Assembly (NCBI RefSeq): GCF_014203355.1
Contig: NZ_JACHIR010000001.1
Coordinates: forward strand, 7,814,038 to 7,878,037
Source: Kutzneria kofuensis
Lineage (GTDB): Bacteria; Actinomycetota; Actinomycetes; Mycobacteriales; Pseudonocardiaceae
DNA: 64,000 nucleotides
Reading direction: 5' to 3'
Part shown: positions 46,365 to 54,297 of the stretch, in pieces
How positions within the stretch are numbered: position 1 is the first letter of the stretch
Layout: the number at the start of each line of letters is the position of its first letter
Translations under genes and position numbers: made by a program
Notes under the pieces: model-generated
Database searches by the model: none
Told to the model about the DNA's origin: nothing
What the model saw: only the letters and a program-made list of their open reading frames with translations

Positions 46365-48065
46365 GTGAATTGGCGAACCGCGACACTGTCGTTAACCTGT
46401 GCTTCCCTGATCATGGTCGGCCTGCCGGCCGCGGCCTCGGCCGCCGCCGATCCGTTCGCCGGCTACGAGAACCAGCAGCTCACCTGGTCCGCGTGCCCCT
46501 TCCCGGCCAGTGACGGCGTCAAGCCGGCGCAGTGCGCCCTGGTCACCGTGCCGCGGGACTGGGCGAACCCGGCGTCCGGCGTGGACATGAAGGTGTCGAT
46601 CAGCCGGGTGGCCGCCTCCGGCGCCTCGCTCGGCGCGATCCTGGTCAACCCGGGCGGACCCGGCGGCCAGGGCACGTCGCTGGCGGGCATACTCGCCGGC
46701 CTCGAGCCGAGTGTCAGCGCCCGCTACGACTTCGTCGGCATGGACCCGCGCGGCACCGGCCACGAGGGCTACACCAAGCCCGAGGACCAGCCCGTCCTGT
46801 GCCAGGTGCCGACCGGCCGGCTGCCGCAGGGCCCGCTGGACGCCAGCGACCGGTCCGCCGCGAGCATCGCCGCGCACCAGCAGATCCCGCGCGCGATCGC
46901 CGAGGCGTGCCAGAGCGTCGCCGAGTCGCCGTTCCTGACGACGTGGCAGACCGCGCACGACATGGAGCTGATCCGGCAACTGCTCGGCCAGGCCAAGCTG
47001 AACTACCTCGGCTACTCCTACGGCACGTGGCTCGGCGCCAAGTACGCCTCGCTGTTCCCGGCCAGCGCCGGCAAGATCGTGCTGGACTCCAGCGTGAACT
47101 GGCAGGGTCGGCTGCTGGCCGACTTCGAGGACTTCCCGGTCATCGACCAGCGCCAGTTCGACGACGTCTACGTGCCGTGGCTGACCCGTACGATGCCGGC
47201 TGTGTTCGGCGCGACGCCGGCGGCCGTCCAACAGAAGTGGCAGCAGGTGCGCGACTACTACAAGTCGCAGGGCCTGTCCCCGAACAACTTCAACGGGGTC
47301 TTCGTGGGCATGGGCAGCAAGTTCGGCTGGCTGCTGGCGACCGCCGTGTTCCAGGCCGGCGTGAAGGCACTGGGCGGCACCGCCACTGCCCCGGCCGACC
47401 TGCAGTCCCAGCTCGACGACCAGTCCGTGAAGACCTTCGGCAAGCCCGTCGCCGCGTTGACCGTGCAGGACGTCAACACCGCCCTGCAACCCGACTACGT
47501 CAAGCTCGCCGACGTGCGCGAGGCCGTCGCCTGCGGGGACCAGCCGACGAAGTCCGCCGCCTGGTACAAGAACCTCAGTGACCGGCAGGGGCCGAAGTAC
47601 CCGCTGTTCGGCTGGGCCTACGGCATCTCCGAGACCTGCGGCTTCTGGTCCGACGCGCCGCGCCAGACGCTGCCTGACCTGCCGGCGTCGGTGGCCAAGA
47701 ACGTGCTCGTCGTGCAGGGCGAGTTCGACCCGCAGACCGGCTACGACCAGGCCCACGCCGCCGTCGCCGCCGCGCCGGGCGTCAGCATGGTCTCCGTCGA
47801 CGACTCGCCGTACCACGGGCAGTACGCCCTCACGGCCAACCCCTGCGTCGACGGCATGGTCAACGTCTTCCTGCTGGACAACTCCCGGCCCGGCAACACC
47901 GTGTGCCCGGGCGTGCCGCTGATGAGCGAGGACCAGGTGTTCCCGGTGCCCGGCCCGGTGAAGACGCCCAAGCCGGCCGCCCGCTCGTTCGCGCCCGCCG
48001 CCGGCCCGTCCGCGCTGCGTGACCAGGCGCAGGAGTTCATCAGCAAGACGAACTCCCTGCGCTGA
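46365..48065 (+). CDS. Secreted alpha/beta hydrolase, tripeptidyl aminopeptidase-like
   Basis: The 566-residue protein begins with a signal sequence (TLSLTCASLIMVGLPAAASA). An alpha/beta hydrolase core follows: VNPGGPGGQG (oxyanion loop), DPRGTGHEG, nucleophile elbow LGYSYGTWLGAKY (Ser about 221), then a cap and a C-terminal TAP-like domain with VVQGEFDPQTGYDQA (acid) and a His in DSPYHGQY. This is the layout of the Streptomyces secreted mycelial proteases (Slp/Tap type) that release N-terminal tripeptides. GTG 46365 is the most likely start, although its ribosome site overlaps it; ATG 46414 would leave too short a signal. Confidence 0.85.
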   Translation: MNWRTATLSLTCASLIMVGLPAAASAAADPFAGYENQQLTWSACPFPASDGVKPAQCALVTVPRDWANPASGVDMKVSISRVAASGASLGAILVNPGGPGGQGTSLAGILAGLEPSVSARYDFVGMDPRGTGHEGYTKPEDQPVLCQVPTGRLPQGPLDASDRSAASIAAHQQIPRAIAEACQSVAESPFLTTWQTAHDMELIRQLLGQAKLNYLGYSYGTWLGAKYASLFPASAGKIVLDSSVNWQGRLLADFEDFPVIDQRQFDDVYVPWLTRTMPAVFGATPAAVQQKWQQVRDYYKSQGLSPNNFNGVFVGMGSKFGWLLATAVFQAGVKALGGTATAPADLQSQLDDQSVKTFGKPVAALTVQDVNTALQPDYVKLADVREAVACGDQPTKSAAWYKNLSDRQGPKYPLFGWAYGISETCGFWSDAPRQTLPDLPASVAKNVLVVQGEFDPQTGYDQAHAAVAAAPGVSMVSVDDSPYHGQYALTANPCVDGMVNVFLLDNSRPGNTVCPGVPLMSEDQVFPVPGPVKTPKPAARSFAPAAGPSALRDQAQEFISKTNSLR

Positions 48066-48087
48066 CACCACGGCGTCCCAAGTCCAG

Positions 48088-48140
48088 CGCACGTGAGTGG
48101 CTCACTTGGTCCCTGCGGCCAAGTGAGCCACTCACGTGCG
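48088..48140. terminator. 22-bp perfect hairpin after the peptidase gene
   Basis: Positions 48088-48109 pair perfectly with 48119-48140 around a 9-nt loop; the arm begins CGCACGTGAGTGG. It is much longer than a normal terminator stem and has no T-run. The AGTGAGCCACTCAC core looks like a dispersed intergenic repeat of actinomycetes, which is a recollection and not checked. Confidence 0.7.
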
Positions 48141-48239
48141 CGGCCGAGGGGGCATGCCCGCCACGCCCGGGAAATCCGACTTGCCGGGCCGGGCCGCCGC
48201 CGTGCAGGATCTCCGCGCCGCCAAGTAGGAAGGGCCCGG

Positions 48240-49097
48240 ATGCGCTTCTCCGTCAACCTCCCCAACTTCGGCGACTTCGCCGACGCCCGGACCGTCGCGC
48301 GGGTGGCCGTCGCGGCGGAGCAGGCCGGCTGGGACGGGCTGTTCGTCTGGGACCACGTCGTGCACGACAAGGACCGGCGTCGCGGCGTGCCCTTCGGGGA
48401 CCCGTGGATGCTGCTCACCGCCGCCGCCCTGGCGACGTCCCGGATCCGGCTCGGCACGCTCGTGACCCCCGTGGCCCGGCGGCGGCCGGAGCAGCTCGCC
48501 CGCCAGGTCGCCACCCTCGATTCCGTCAGCGGCGGCCGGGTGATCTTCGGCGCCGGCCTCGGCGGCCCGATCGAGGACGAGTTCGGCAGTTTCGGCGAAC
48601 CCACCGACCCCGCCGTGCTCGCGGAGCGCCTCGACGAGGGCTTGGACCTGCTGCGACGCTATTGGTCCGGTGAGCCCGTGACCCACGCCGGCCGGCACTT
48701 CCAGGTCCGGGACGTCACCCTGCTCCCCGCCACCGTGCAACGCCCGCGTCCACCGGTCTGGATCGGCGGCTTCTGGCCGGCCCGCCGCCCCGTGCGCCGC
48801 GCCGCCCGCTGGGACGGCGTCGTCCCGCTGTTCGACACCGCCCGGCACGGCGAGATTCCACCCGTCGACCAGGTCCGCGACCTCGTCGCCTACGTCCGCC
48901 GGCACCGCTCGGACGACTCCCCGTTCGACATCGTCCTCGGCGGCGCCACCGATCCCGCCACCGCCCGGGACGTGCTCGCGCCGCTGGCCGAGGCCGGCGC
49001 CACCTGGTGGGACGAACGCCAACTCCAGACCAGCGCCGACATCGACCGCCTCGAGCCGGTGCTGCGGCGCATCGACGCGGGGCCGCCTACGCCGTGA
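48240..49097 (+). CDS. LLM-class flavin/F420-dependent oxidoreductase
   Basis: The 285-residue protein has the luciferase-like TIM barrel: SVNLPNFGDFADA, EQAGWDGLFVWDH (about 28-40), IRLGTLVTPVARRRPEQLA and SGGRVIFGAGLG. The last is the cofactor loop seen in F420- or FMN-dependent members. Substrate is unknown. ATG 48240 follows GGAAGG by eight bases. Its last 11 bases overlap the end of the convergent MFS gene, so there is no terminator between them. Confidence 0.9.
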   Translation: MRFSVNLPNFGDFADARTVARVAVAAEQAGWDGLFVWDHVVHDKDRRRGVPFGDPWMLLTAAALATSRIRLGTLVTPVARRRPEQLARQVATLDSVSGGRVIFGAGLGGPIEDEFGSFGEPTDPAVLAERLDEGLDLLRRYWSGEPVTHAGRHFQVRDVTLLPATVQRPRPPVWIGGFWPARRPVRRAARWDGVVPLFDTARHGEIPPVDQVRDLVAYVRRHRSDDSPFDIVLGGATDPATARDVLAPLAEAGATWWDERQLQTSADIDRLEPVLRRIDAGPPTP

Positions 49098-50274
49098 CGG
49101 GCTGGCGGCGCCGGGCGCGGGCCGTGATGAACGTGACGGCGGTGCAGCAGGCGGCGAGGCCGAGCCAGACGGTGGGGGCGCTGCCGGTGAGGGCGAGGGC
49201 GACGCCGATCGAGGGCCCGGCGAAGTTGCCGATGCCCATCATGGAGTTGACGAGGGCGTTGGCTCGGGTGAGATCCCGGTCGGGGACGAGGGAGATCAGC
49301 CAGGGGTGGAACGACGCCGAGTAGGCGCACTCGCCGAGGGCGAAAAGGACGGCGTAGGCGAGGAGGCCGGCCAGGCGGAGCGGGTAGGGGCCGAAGGAGA
49401 CGACGCCGGCGATGAGGTAGGCGGCGACCCAGAGCAGCATGGCGCAGCGGAGACCGAACAACTCCGGGCGTTTCTCCAGGAGGCGGGTGACAAGGCCCTG
49501 CGCGAAGGCGATGACGCCGACGTCGACCATGAGCAGCAGGGAGACGGTGGACAGACCCATCGCCATGAGGTTGACGGAAACGAGCGGGGCGGTGGCCTCG
49601 AACTGGCTGAGCCCGAAGAGGTAGACGGCGAGCTGGAAGGCGGCGGCGGACAGGGTGATCCGCCACAGCTGGCCGACCGGCGTCGCGTCCGACCGTTCCC
49701 GATCCGACGACGCAGCGGGAAGATGCTTGCGTACGGCCAGGATGGCGACGGTGACGGGCAGCATGCCGACGGCGTTGGCCAGGAACAGGTAAGGGATCAC
49801 GGTGCGGGGCAGGGCGAGCGTGAGCCCGGCGGCGACGAGGGAGCCCAGCGCGAGCGTGGCGTTGAGGACGGCGTAGCGCCGGGCGAAGACCCGGCGCCGT
49901 TCCTCCGCGGTGACGAGCGAGTTGACGATGGGGATGATCGCGGCGAGGAAACTGCCCTGCCCGACGCCGATGGCCAGGCCGGCGGCGACCACCGCCGGAT
50001 AGGACCCGGCGAGGTAGAGGCCGAGGTAGCCGACGAACCACAGCAGCGTCCCGAGCACCCCGAGCGGCACGCCGCGAAGGCGCAGAATCCCCGTGCTCAG
50101 CAGCAAGGCGGTGGCGAGGTTGGCGCCGCCGGTGCACGCGTAGAACACGGCCACGCCGGGCGTTCCCACGCCCGGCATGTCCGACAGGTAGATCGCGGTG
50201 TACGGAAACACCAGGCCCAGACAGAACGACGACAGGCCGTGGGTGGCGATGAGGCCGTTGACCGGCTTAGGCAC
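49087..50274 (-). CDS. MFS transporter, probable product exporter
   Basis: The 395-residue protein has about 12 hydrophobic spans and the MFS loop with acidic and basic residues after span 2 (LRLRGVPLG). A second-half repeat (ALGECAYSASFHPWLISL) is also seen. The GTG start (50274) overlaps the end of the ATP-grasp gene by eight bases, so it is part of the biosynthetic operon, most likely as exporter or self-resistance pump for the product. Confidence 0.88.
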   Translation of the reverse strand: MPKPVNGLIATHGLSSFCLGLVFPYTAIYLSDMPGVGTPGVAVFYACTGGANLATALLLSTGILRLRGVPLGVLGTLLWFVGYLGLYLAGSYPAVVAAGLAIGVGQGSFLAAIIPIVNSLVTAEERRRVFARRYAVLNATLALGSLVAAGLTLALPRTVIPYLFLANAVGMLPVTVAILAVRKHLPAASSDRERSDATPVGQLWRITLSAAAFQLAVYLFGLSQFEATAPLVSVNLMAMGLSTVSLLLMVDVGVIAFAQGLVTRLLEKRPELFGLRCAMLLWVAAYLIAGVVSFGPYPLRLAGLLAYAVLFALGECAYSASFHPWLISLVPDRDLTRANALVNSMMGIGNFAGPSIGVALALTGSAPTVWLGLAACCTAVTFITARARRRQPVTA

Positions 50275-51475
50275 CGCTGACCTCGCTGACGACCAGCGGC
50301 ACGGCGGTGTCCAGGACAGCCCGGCATCCGTCCTCGTCCCCGGCGACCGCGACGAGCGCCGCCAGCCGCGGAATCGCTTGCCGGGGCGGCAGGAGCAGCG
50401 TCGAGCCGGTCTCGGCCAGCACCGCCACGTGCTCGATGCCGGGCACGTCGGCGGCCGCGCGAAGGTCGATGCGGTGCACAACGGCGTCGTAGGGCGGGTA
50501 GACGAACCGCACCTCGGCGGCGCGGTCGTGCACGGGCGTCAGATCGGGCTCACGGCCGAGCGCGAGTTCCGCGGCGGCGACGACCAGGTCGATGCCGGTG
50601 GCCAGGAATCCCGCGTACGGAATGAGATCCCCGCCGAGCCGGCCGTTGAGCTCCACCAGCCGCGGCCCGGCCGCGGTGAGCCGAAGCTCGGCATGGGTGA
50701 CGCCGAGTTCGACGCCGAGCGCGCGATGCGCGTTGACCACCAGGTCCCGCACGGCGTCGGCCCACGGCTCGGACGTCCAGCCGGTGAGCAGGTGCCCGAC
50801 CTCCTCGAAGTGCGGCTCGAAGCCCAGCCGCTTGCGGGCGACGTGCACGCAGGTGACGGCGCCGTCGGACACCACGCTGTCGACGCTGATCTCCGGCCCG
50901 TCGAGGTACTCCTCCACCAGCACCCCGTGCCCGTTGGGCAGCGTCGCGAACGCCGCGCCGGTGGCGAGGCCGAACGCGTCCCACACCTCCCCGGCGTCGT
51001 TGGCGAGCACGACGCCGACGCTGCCGGCGAGCGCACGGGGCTTGACCACGACCGGGAATCCCAGCCCCTCGGCGATCGACACCGCTTCGTTGGCGCTGTG
51101 TGCGAGGCCGTACCGCACGGCGGGCAGGCCGGCGGCGTCGAGCAACGTCCGCGTCGTGTACTTGTCACGGCAGCGAGCCGCCGACTCCGCGGACATGTGT
51201 CGCAGCGACAGCTTCTCCGCGGCCCGGGCGGTGCTCTTCAGCACCGTCTCGTCCCACGTGAGCACGCCGGAATCCGGGCCCGCCAACGAACGCAGGGCGT
51301 CCACTACGGCGGCGTCGTCGGCGAAGTCGACGACGCGCCAGTCGTCCAGGTAGAGCCGCTGCCACGTCGGCTCCGCGGGCAGCAGGGCGGACAGCCGGTA
51401 CCGCGGCGCCAACGACGTGAACGCGTACTCGCGGTAGGGCCGGCCGCCGCTGCCGACCACGATCAGATGGTCCAT
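50267..51475 (-). CDS. ATP-grasp ligase
   Basis: The 402-residue protein has an ATP-grasp core: VVVKPRALAGSVGVV (about 140-155, ATP-binding Lys), VEEYLDGPEISVDSVV (about 182) and VELNGRLGGDLIP (about 275, Mg-binding Glu/Asn). It resembles BacD-type L-amino acid ligases and other carboxylate-amine ligases that activate a carboxylate as acyl phosphate. It would form an amide bond in the cluster product. ATG 51475 is five bases after the stop of the flavin reductase gene, and the next gene (exporter) overlaps its end. Confidence 0.9.
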   Translation of the reverse strand: MDHLIVVGSGGRPYREYAFTSLAPRYRLSALLPAEPTWQRLYLDDWRVVDFADDAAVVDALRSLAGPDSGVLTWDETVLKSTARAAEKLSLRHMSAESAARCRDKYTTRTLLDAAGLPAVRYGLAHSANEAVSIAEGLGFPVVVKPRALAGSVGVVLANDAGEVWDAFGLATGAAFATLPNGHGVLVEEYLDGPEISVDSVVSDGAVTCVHVARKRLGFEPHFEEVGHLLTGWTSEPWADAVRDLVVNAHRALGVELGVTHAELRLTAAGPRLVELNGRLGGDLIPYAGFLATGIDLVVAAAELALGREPDLTPVHDRAAEVRFVYPPYDAVVHRIDLRAAADVPGIEHVAVLAETGSTLLLPPRQAIPRLAALVAVAGDEDGCRAVLDTAVPLVVSEVSGA

Positions 51476-51480
51476 CGGTC

Positions 51481-52056
51481 TCACCCGGCGGCCTTGGCGC
51501 GCAACGGTTCCAGCGCCTCGGCGACGCTGTGCAGCTCGTCGAGCATGCCCTCGGCCGAGGAGGCCATCGCGTCGGTGCCGGTGAAGTTGCCGTCGGCGTC
51601 GATGTGCTGGCCGATGAAGTGGATGGCGACGCACTCCGGCACCGGCACCATCTTCAGCGTGGTGACGACCTGCTTGGTCATCTGCGCGGCCCGCAGGCCG
51701 GCGGAGGTGTTGCCGTAGCTGACGATGCCGACCGGCTTGTACTGCCACTCGAAGTACAGGTAGTCGATGGCGTTCTTGAGCGCCGCGTTGATCGAGTAGT
51801 TGTACTCGGGGGCGACGAACACGAACGCGTCGGCCGCGTCGACGATCGCGCTCCAGTCCTTGGTGTGCTGCTTGGTGTAGTTGCGCTCGGACGGGTGGTT
51901 GGGCTCGTCGAGCAGCGGCAGGCCGACCTCGGCCAGGTCGACCAGGCGGATCTCGAACCGGCCGTGCTTCTCGGCGATCTTCGTGAACCACTCGGCGACG
52001 GCGGGGCCGGAGCGGCCGGGCCGGGTGCTGGCGATGATCACGTTCAGGCGGGGCAT
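51481..52056 (-). CDS. NADPH-dependent FMN reductase family protein
   Basis: The 191-residue flavodoxin-like protein has the FMN phosphate loop ASTRPGRSGPAVAEW and the APEYNYSINAALKNAIDYL motif typical of this family. It reduces FMN or quinones with NAD(P)H. ATG 52056 is preferred to TTG 52077 because AAAGG sits nine bases before it. It may provide reduced flavin to other enzymes of the cluster. Confidence 0.9.
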   Translation of the reverse strand: MPRLNVIIASTRPGRSGPAVAEWFTKIAEKHGRFEIRLVDLAEVGLPLLDEPNHPSERNYTKQHTKDWSAIVDAADAFVFVAPEYNYSINAALKNAIDYLYFEWQYKPVGIVSYGNTSAGLRAAQMTKQVVTTLKMVPVPECVAIHFIGQHIDADGNFTGTDAMASSAEGMLDELHSVAEALEPLRAKAAG

Positions 52057-52085
52057 GGGGGAAAGCCTTTCGGTCAAAGGGGGAT

Positions 52086-52505
52086 TCAGGCCGGGAGCCA
52101 GCCGTACGAGCGGTCGATGCGGAACCGGACGACGAGCCGGCGGTCGGCGACCATCGCCCGCCGGTAGTCGTCCCAGTCGGGGTGTTCGCCCTGCACGCCG
52201 CGGTAGACCTCGATGAGCTCCTCGACGGCCTGGTCGTGCGGCTCGGCGGCCACCGCGGACAGCTCGGCGACGCCCTCGAAGACCGCGTACGCGCCGCCCT
52301 CGGGGGTGGTTACGTGCAGGCTGACCCGCGGGTCGCGCCGCAGGTTGCGGATCTTCGCGCGGTCCTCCGTGGTCGACAGCCGCACCACCCGGGTGGCCGG
52401 GTCGTAGTCGAAGTCCACGTTGGACAGCTGCGGCCGGCCGTCCCGCTTGAGGGTCACCAGCACTCCCCGGCGGCGCTGGTCGAGCAGGGAGAGGTAGTCC
52501 GACAT
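52086..52505 (-). CDS. PPOX-class F420/FMN-dependent reductase-like protein
   Basis: The 139-residue split-barrel protein (VLVTLKRDGRPQLSNVDF; AKIRNLRRDPRVSLHV; late IDRSYGWLPA) belongs to the pyridoxamine-phosphate-oxidase-like group. Many actinobacterial members of this group use F420 instead of FMN. It is 29 bp upstream of the flavin reductase gene. Its reaction in the cluster is unknown; reducing a double bond or imine would fit. Confidence 0.88.
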   Translation of the reverse strand: MSDYLSLLDQRRRGVLVTLKRDGRPQLSNVDFDYDPATRVVRLSTTEDRAKIRNLRRDPRVSLHVTTPEGGAYAVFEGVAELSAVAAEPHDQAVEELIEVYRGVQGEHPDWDDYRRAMVADRRLVVRFRIDRSYGWLPA

Positions 52506-52531
52506 CTGGGGTTCCCTTCGGTCACGCGGGC

Positions 52532-52555
52532 GTACGGTCCAGTATCTGGAAGTAC
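52532..52555 (-). promoter_or_regulatory. Dyad in the only sizeable gap of the biosynthetic cluster
   Basis: GTAC-2-TCCAG-3-CTGGA-1-GTAC (52532-52555) is a near-perfect nested palindrome in the 92-bp gap between the cyclase and PPOX genes. It is the widest gap among the twelve genes. It may be an internal operator or promoter dividing the cluster into two transcripts. Confidence 0.35.
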
Positions 52556-52597
52556 GGGTCGCCGTCCCGGCGGACTTGACGTTGTCCGCGTCGGATC

Positions 52598-53362
52598 TCA
52601 CGGACGAGTGACGAGCGCGAGCACCCTGGTCGGGCTGCCCGAGCCGCCGACGATCGGCAGCGGCGAGGCGACGACCACCGCGCCGGTCGGCGGCAGCAGC
52701 GCGAGGTTGCGCAGCTGGGTGAGGCCGTACTTGCCGGCGCCGTGCAGGAACCAGTGGCACGGGAACGGCTGCTCGAACTCGCCGGCCAGCCCGGCGTCGG
52801 TGCCGACGGTCTCCACGCCGAGGCCGATCACCGGGGTCTCCTCGGCGATCCACCGCGCGCAGTCCTCGGCCACGCCGGGGGTGTGCCGGCCGTTGATGAA
52901 CGCCTGCGGGTCGGCGCCCCGGGCGTCCCAGCCGGTCCGGTACAGCAGCCAGCCGCCGTCGGGCAGCGGGCCGTGCTCGGCGATCCACGCCTCGATGTGT
53001 TCCCGCCGCAGCAGGAAGTCCGGGTCCCGGGCGACATCCTCGGACAGGTCGATCACCGCTGCCGGAGCGACGAGCCGTTGGGGCGGCACCTGCGAGACGT
53101 CCTGGGTGTTCTTGCCGGACAGCCAGTGCGACGGCGCGTCGAAGTGCGTGCCGGTGTGCTCGGAGAGCCGGATGTTGTTCCAGTAGACGGTCGGTCCCGC
53201 GGCGTCGAAGTCGCTGATCACCTCGCGGGAGAACGGCCACGGCTGGCCGCGGTCCGGCGGCAGGTCGATGATCGGCGTCTGCTCGGACAGCGGCGCGGTC
53301 AGGTCGATCACTTCGACCGCGCCGGAGGTCAAGGCCGTGATCAGGTCGGTGAGCACGGTCAT
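52598..53362 (-). CDS. Cyclase family protein, kynurenine formamidase-like
   Basis: The 254-residue protein has the metal-binding signature of the cyclase/KynB family, SEHTGTHFDAPSHWLSG (about 67-83). Later motifs are VIDLSEDV, LLYRTGW and GVETVGTDAG. KynB members hydrolyse N-formylkynurenine to kynurenine; others are polyketide or isatin hydrolases. With tryptophan 2,3-dioxygenase in the same operon, formamidase is the natural reading. The ATG overlaps the aminotransferase stop by four bases (ATGA). Confidence 0.88.
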   Translation of the reverse strand: MTVLTDLITALTSGAVEVIDLTAPLSEQTPIIDLPPDRGQPWPFSREVISDFDAAGPTVYWNNIRLSEHTGTHFDAPSHWLSGKNTQDVSQVPPQRLVAPAAVIDLSEDVARDPDFLLRREHIEAWIAEHGPLPDGGWLLYRTGWDARGADPQAFINGRHTPGVAEDCARWIAEETPVIGLGVETVGTDAGLAGEFEQPFPCHWFLHGAGKYGLTQLRNLALLPPTGAVVVASPLPIVGGSGSPTRVLALVTRP

Positions 53363-54297
53363 GCCGTCACCTCCTCGCGGGCCGGGGCGATCGGCGTGCA
53401 CCACTCGGGGTGGTCGCCGCGGGCGCGGACCGCGTCGTCGTAATGGCTCTGCAGGGCGGCGGTGAGCGGGCCGCGTTTGCCGTCGCCCACCGGGTTGCGG
53501 TCCACGCTCGTGACCGGCAGCAGCTCGGCCAGCGTGCCGCACAGGAAGATCTCGTCGGCGACGTAGAGCTCCGTGCGGTCGATCTCCCGCCGCCGCAACG
53601 GAATGCCGAGCTTCTCCTCGGCCAGGCGGGCCACCGTGGCGACGGTGATGCCCTCCAGCACGCCGCTCGTGCCGGGCGGCGTGACGAGCTCGCCGTCGCG
53701 AACCATCACCACGCACGATCCCGGCGCCTCCGCCACCGTGCCGCGCTGGTTGAGCAGCAACGTGGTGTCGTACCCGTTGCGGACGGCTTCGTGCTGGGCC
53801 AGCCGGCTGTTGTGGTAGTTCGCCCCGGTCTTGATCCGCGGCGGCATCGAGTCGTCGCTGATCCGCCGCCACGAGGCGATGCTCGCCGCGGCGCCGGTCT
53901 CGTGCTTGGCCGAGCGCGGCATCGGGATCGCGGTGATGTGCACGCCGGTGGAGGTGGTGTACGCCAGCGGGTCGAAGTTCGGCCCCTCGTCGAAGTACGC
54001 CACCACGCAGATGTGTGTGTCGGTGTTGAAACCGTTGGCCTGCACCACATCCAGGCAGGCCTGCTTGAGCTCGGCGTCGCTGTGCCCGATCTCCAGGTGC
54101 AGACTCTTCATCGAGCGCCGCAGCCGGGCCAGGTGGTCGTCCACGCGGAACGCGTGCATGGTCTCCGGGCCGGCGTAGGCGCGGATCCCCTCGAAGACGT
54201 TCGCGCCCCAGAACGCGCCCTGGCTGCGGGCGTGCACGACGCAGTCGTCCCACCGGACCAGACGGCCGTTCTGCCAGGCGTAATCGGGCGCGGTCAT
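53359..54297 (-). CDS. Class IV PLP aminotransferase (branched-chain type)
   Basis: The 312-residue protein has the class IV fold of IlvE, D-amino acid aminotransferase and PabC: GANVFEGIRAY, PLP Lys in RIKTGANYHNS (about 157), RGTVAEAPGSCVVMV and the ELYVADEIFLCGT phosphate loop. It matches branched-chain amino acid aminotransferases in length. In the cluster it may supply or convert an amino acid building block. The start overlaps the stop of the hydroxylase gene (ATGA). Confidence 0.92.
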   Translation of the reverse strand: MTAPDYAWQNGRLVRWDDCVVHARSQGAFWGANVFEGIRAYAGPETMHAFRVDDHLARLRRSMKSLHLEIGHSDAELKQACLDVVQANGFNTDTHICVVAYFDEGPNFDPLAYTTSTGVHITAIPMPRSAKHETGAAASIASWRRISDDSMPPRIKTGANYHNSRLAQHEAVRNGYDTTLLLNQRGTVAEAPGSCVVMVRDGELVTPPGTSGVLEGITVATVARLAEEKLGIPLRRREIDRTELYVADEIFLCGTLAELLPVTSVDRNPVGDGKRGPLTAALQSHYDDAVRARGDHPEWCTPIAPAREEVTA

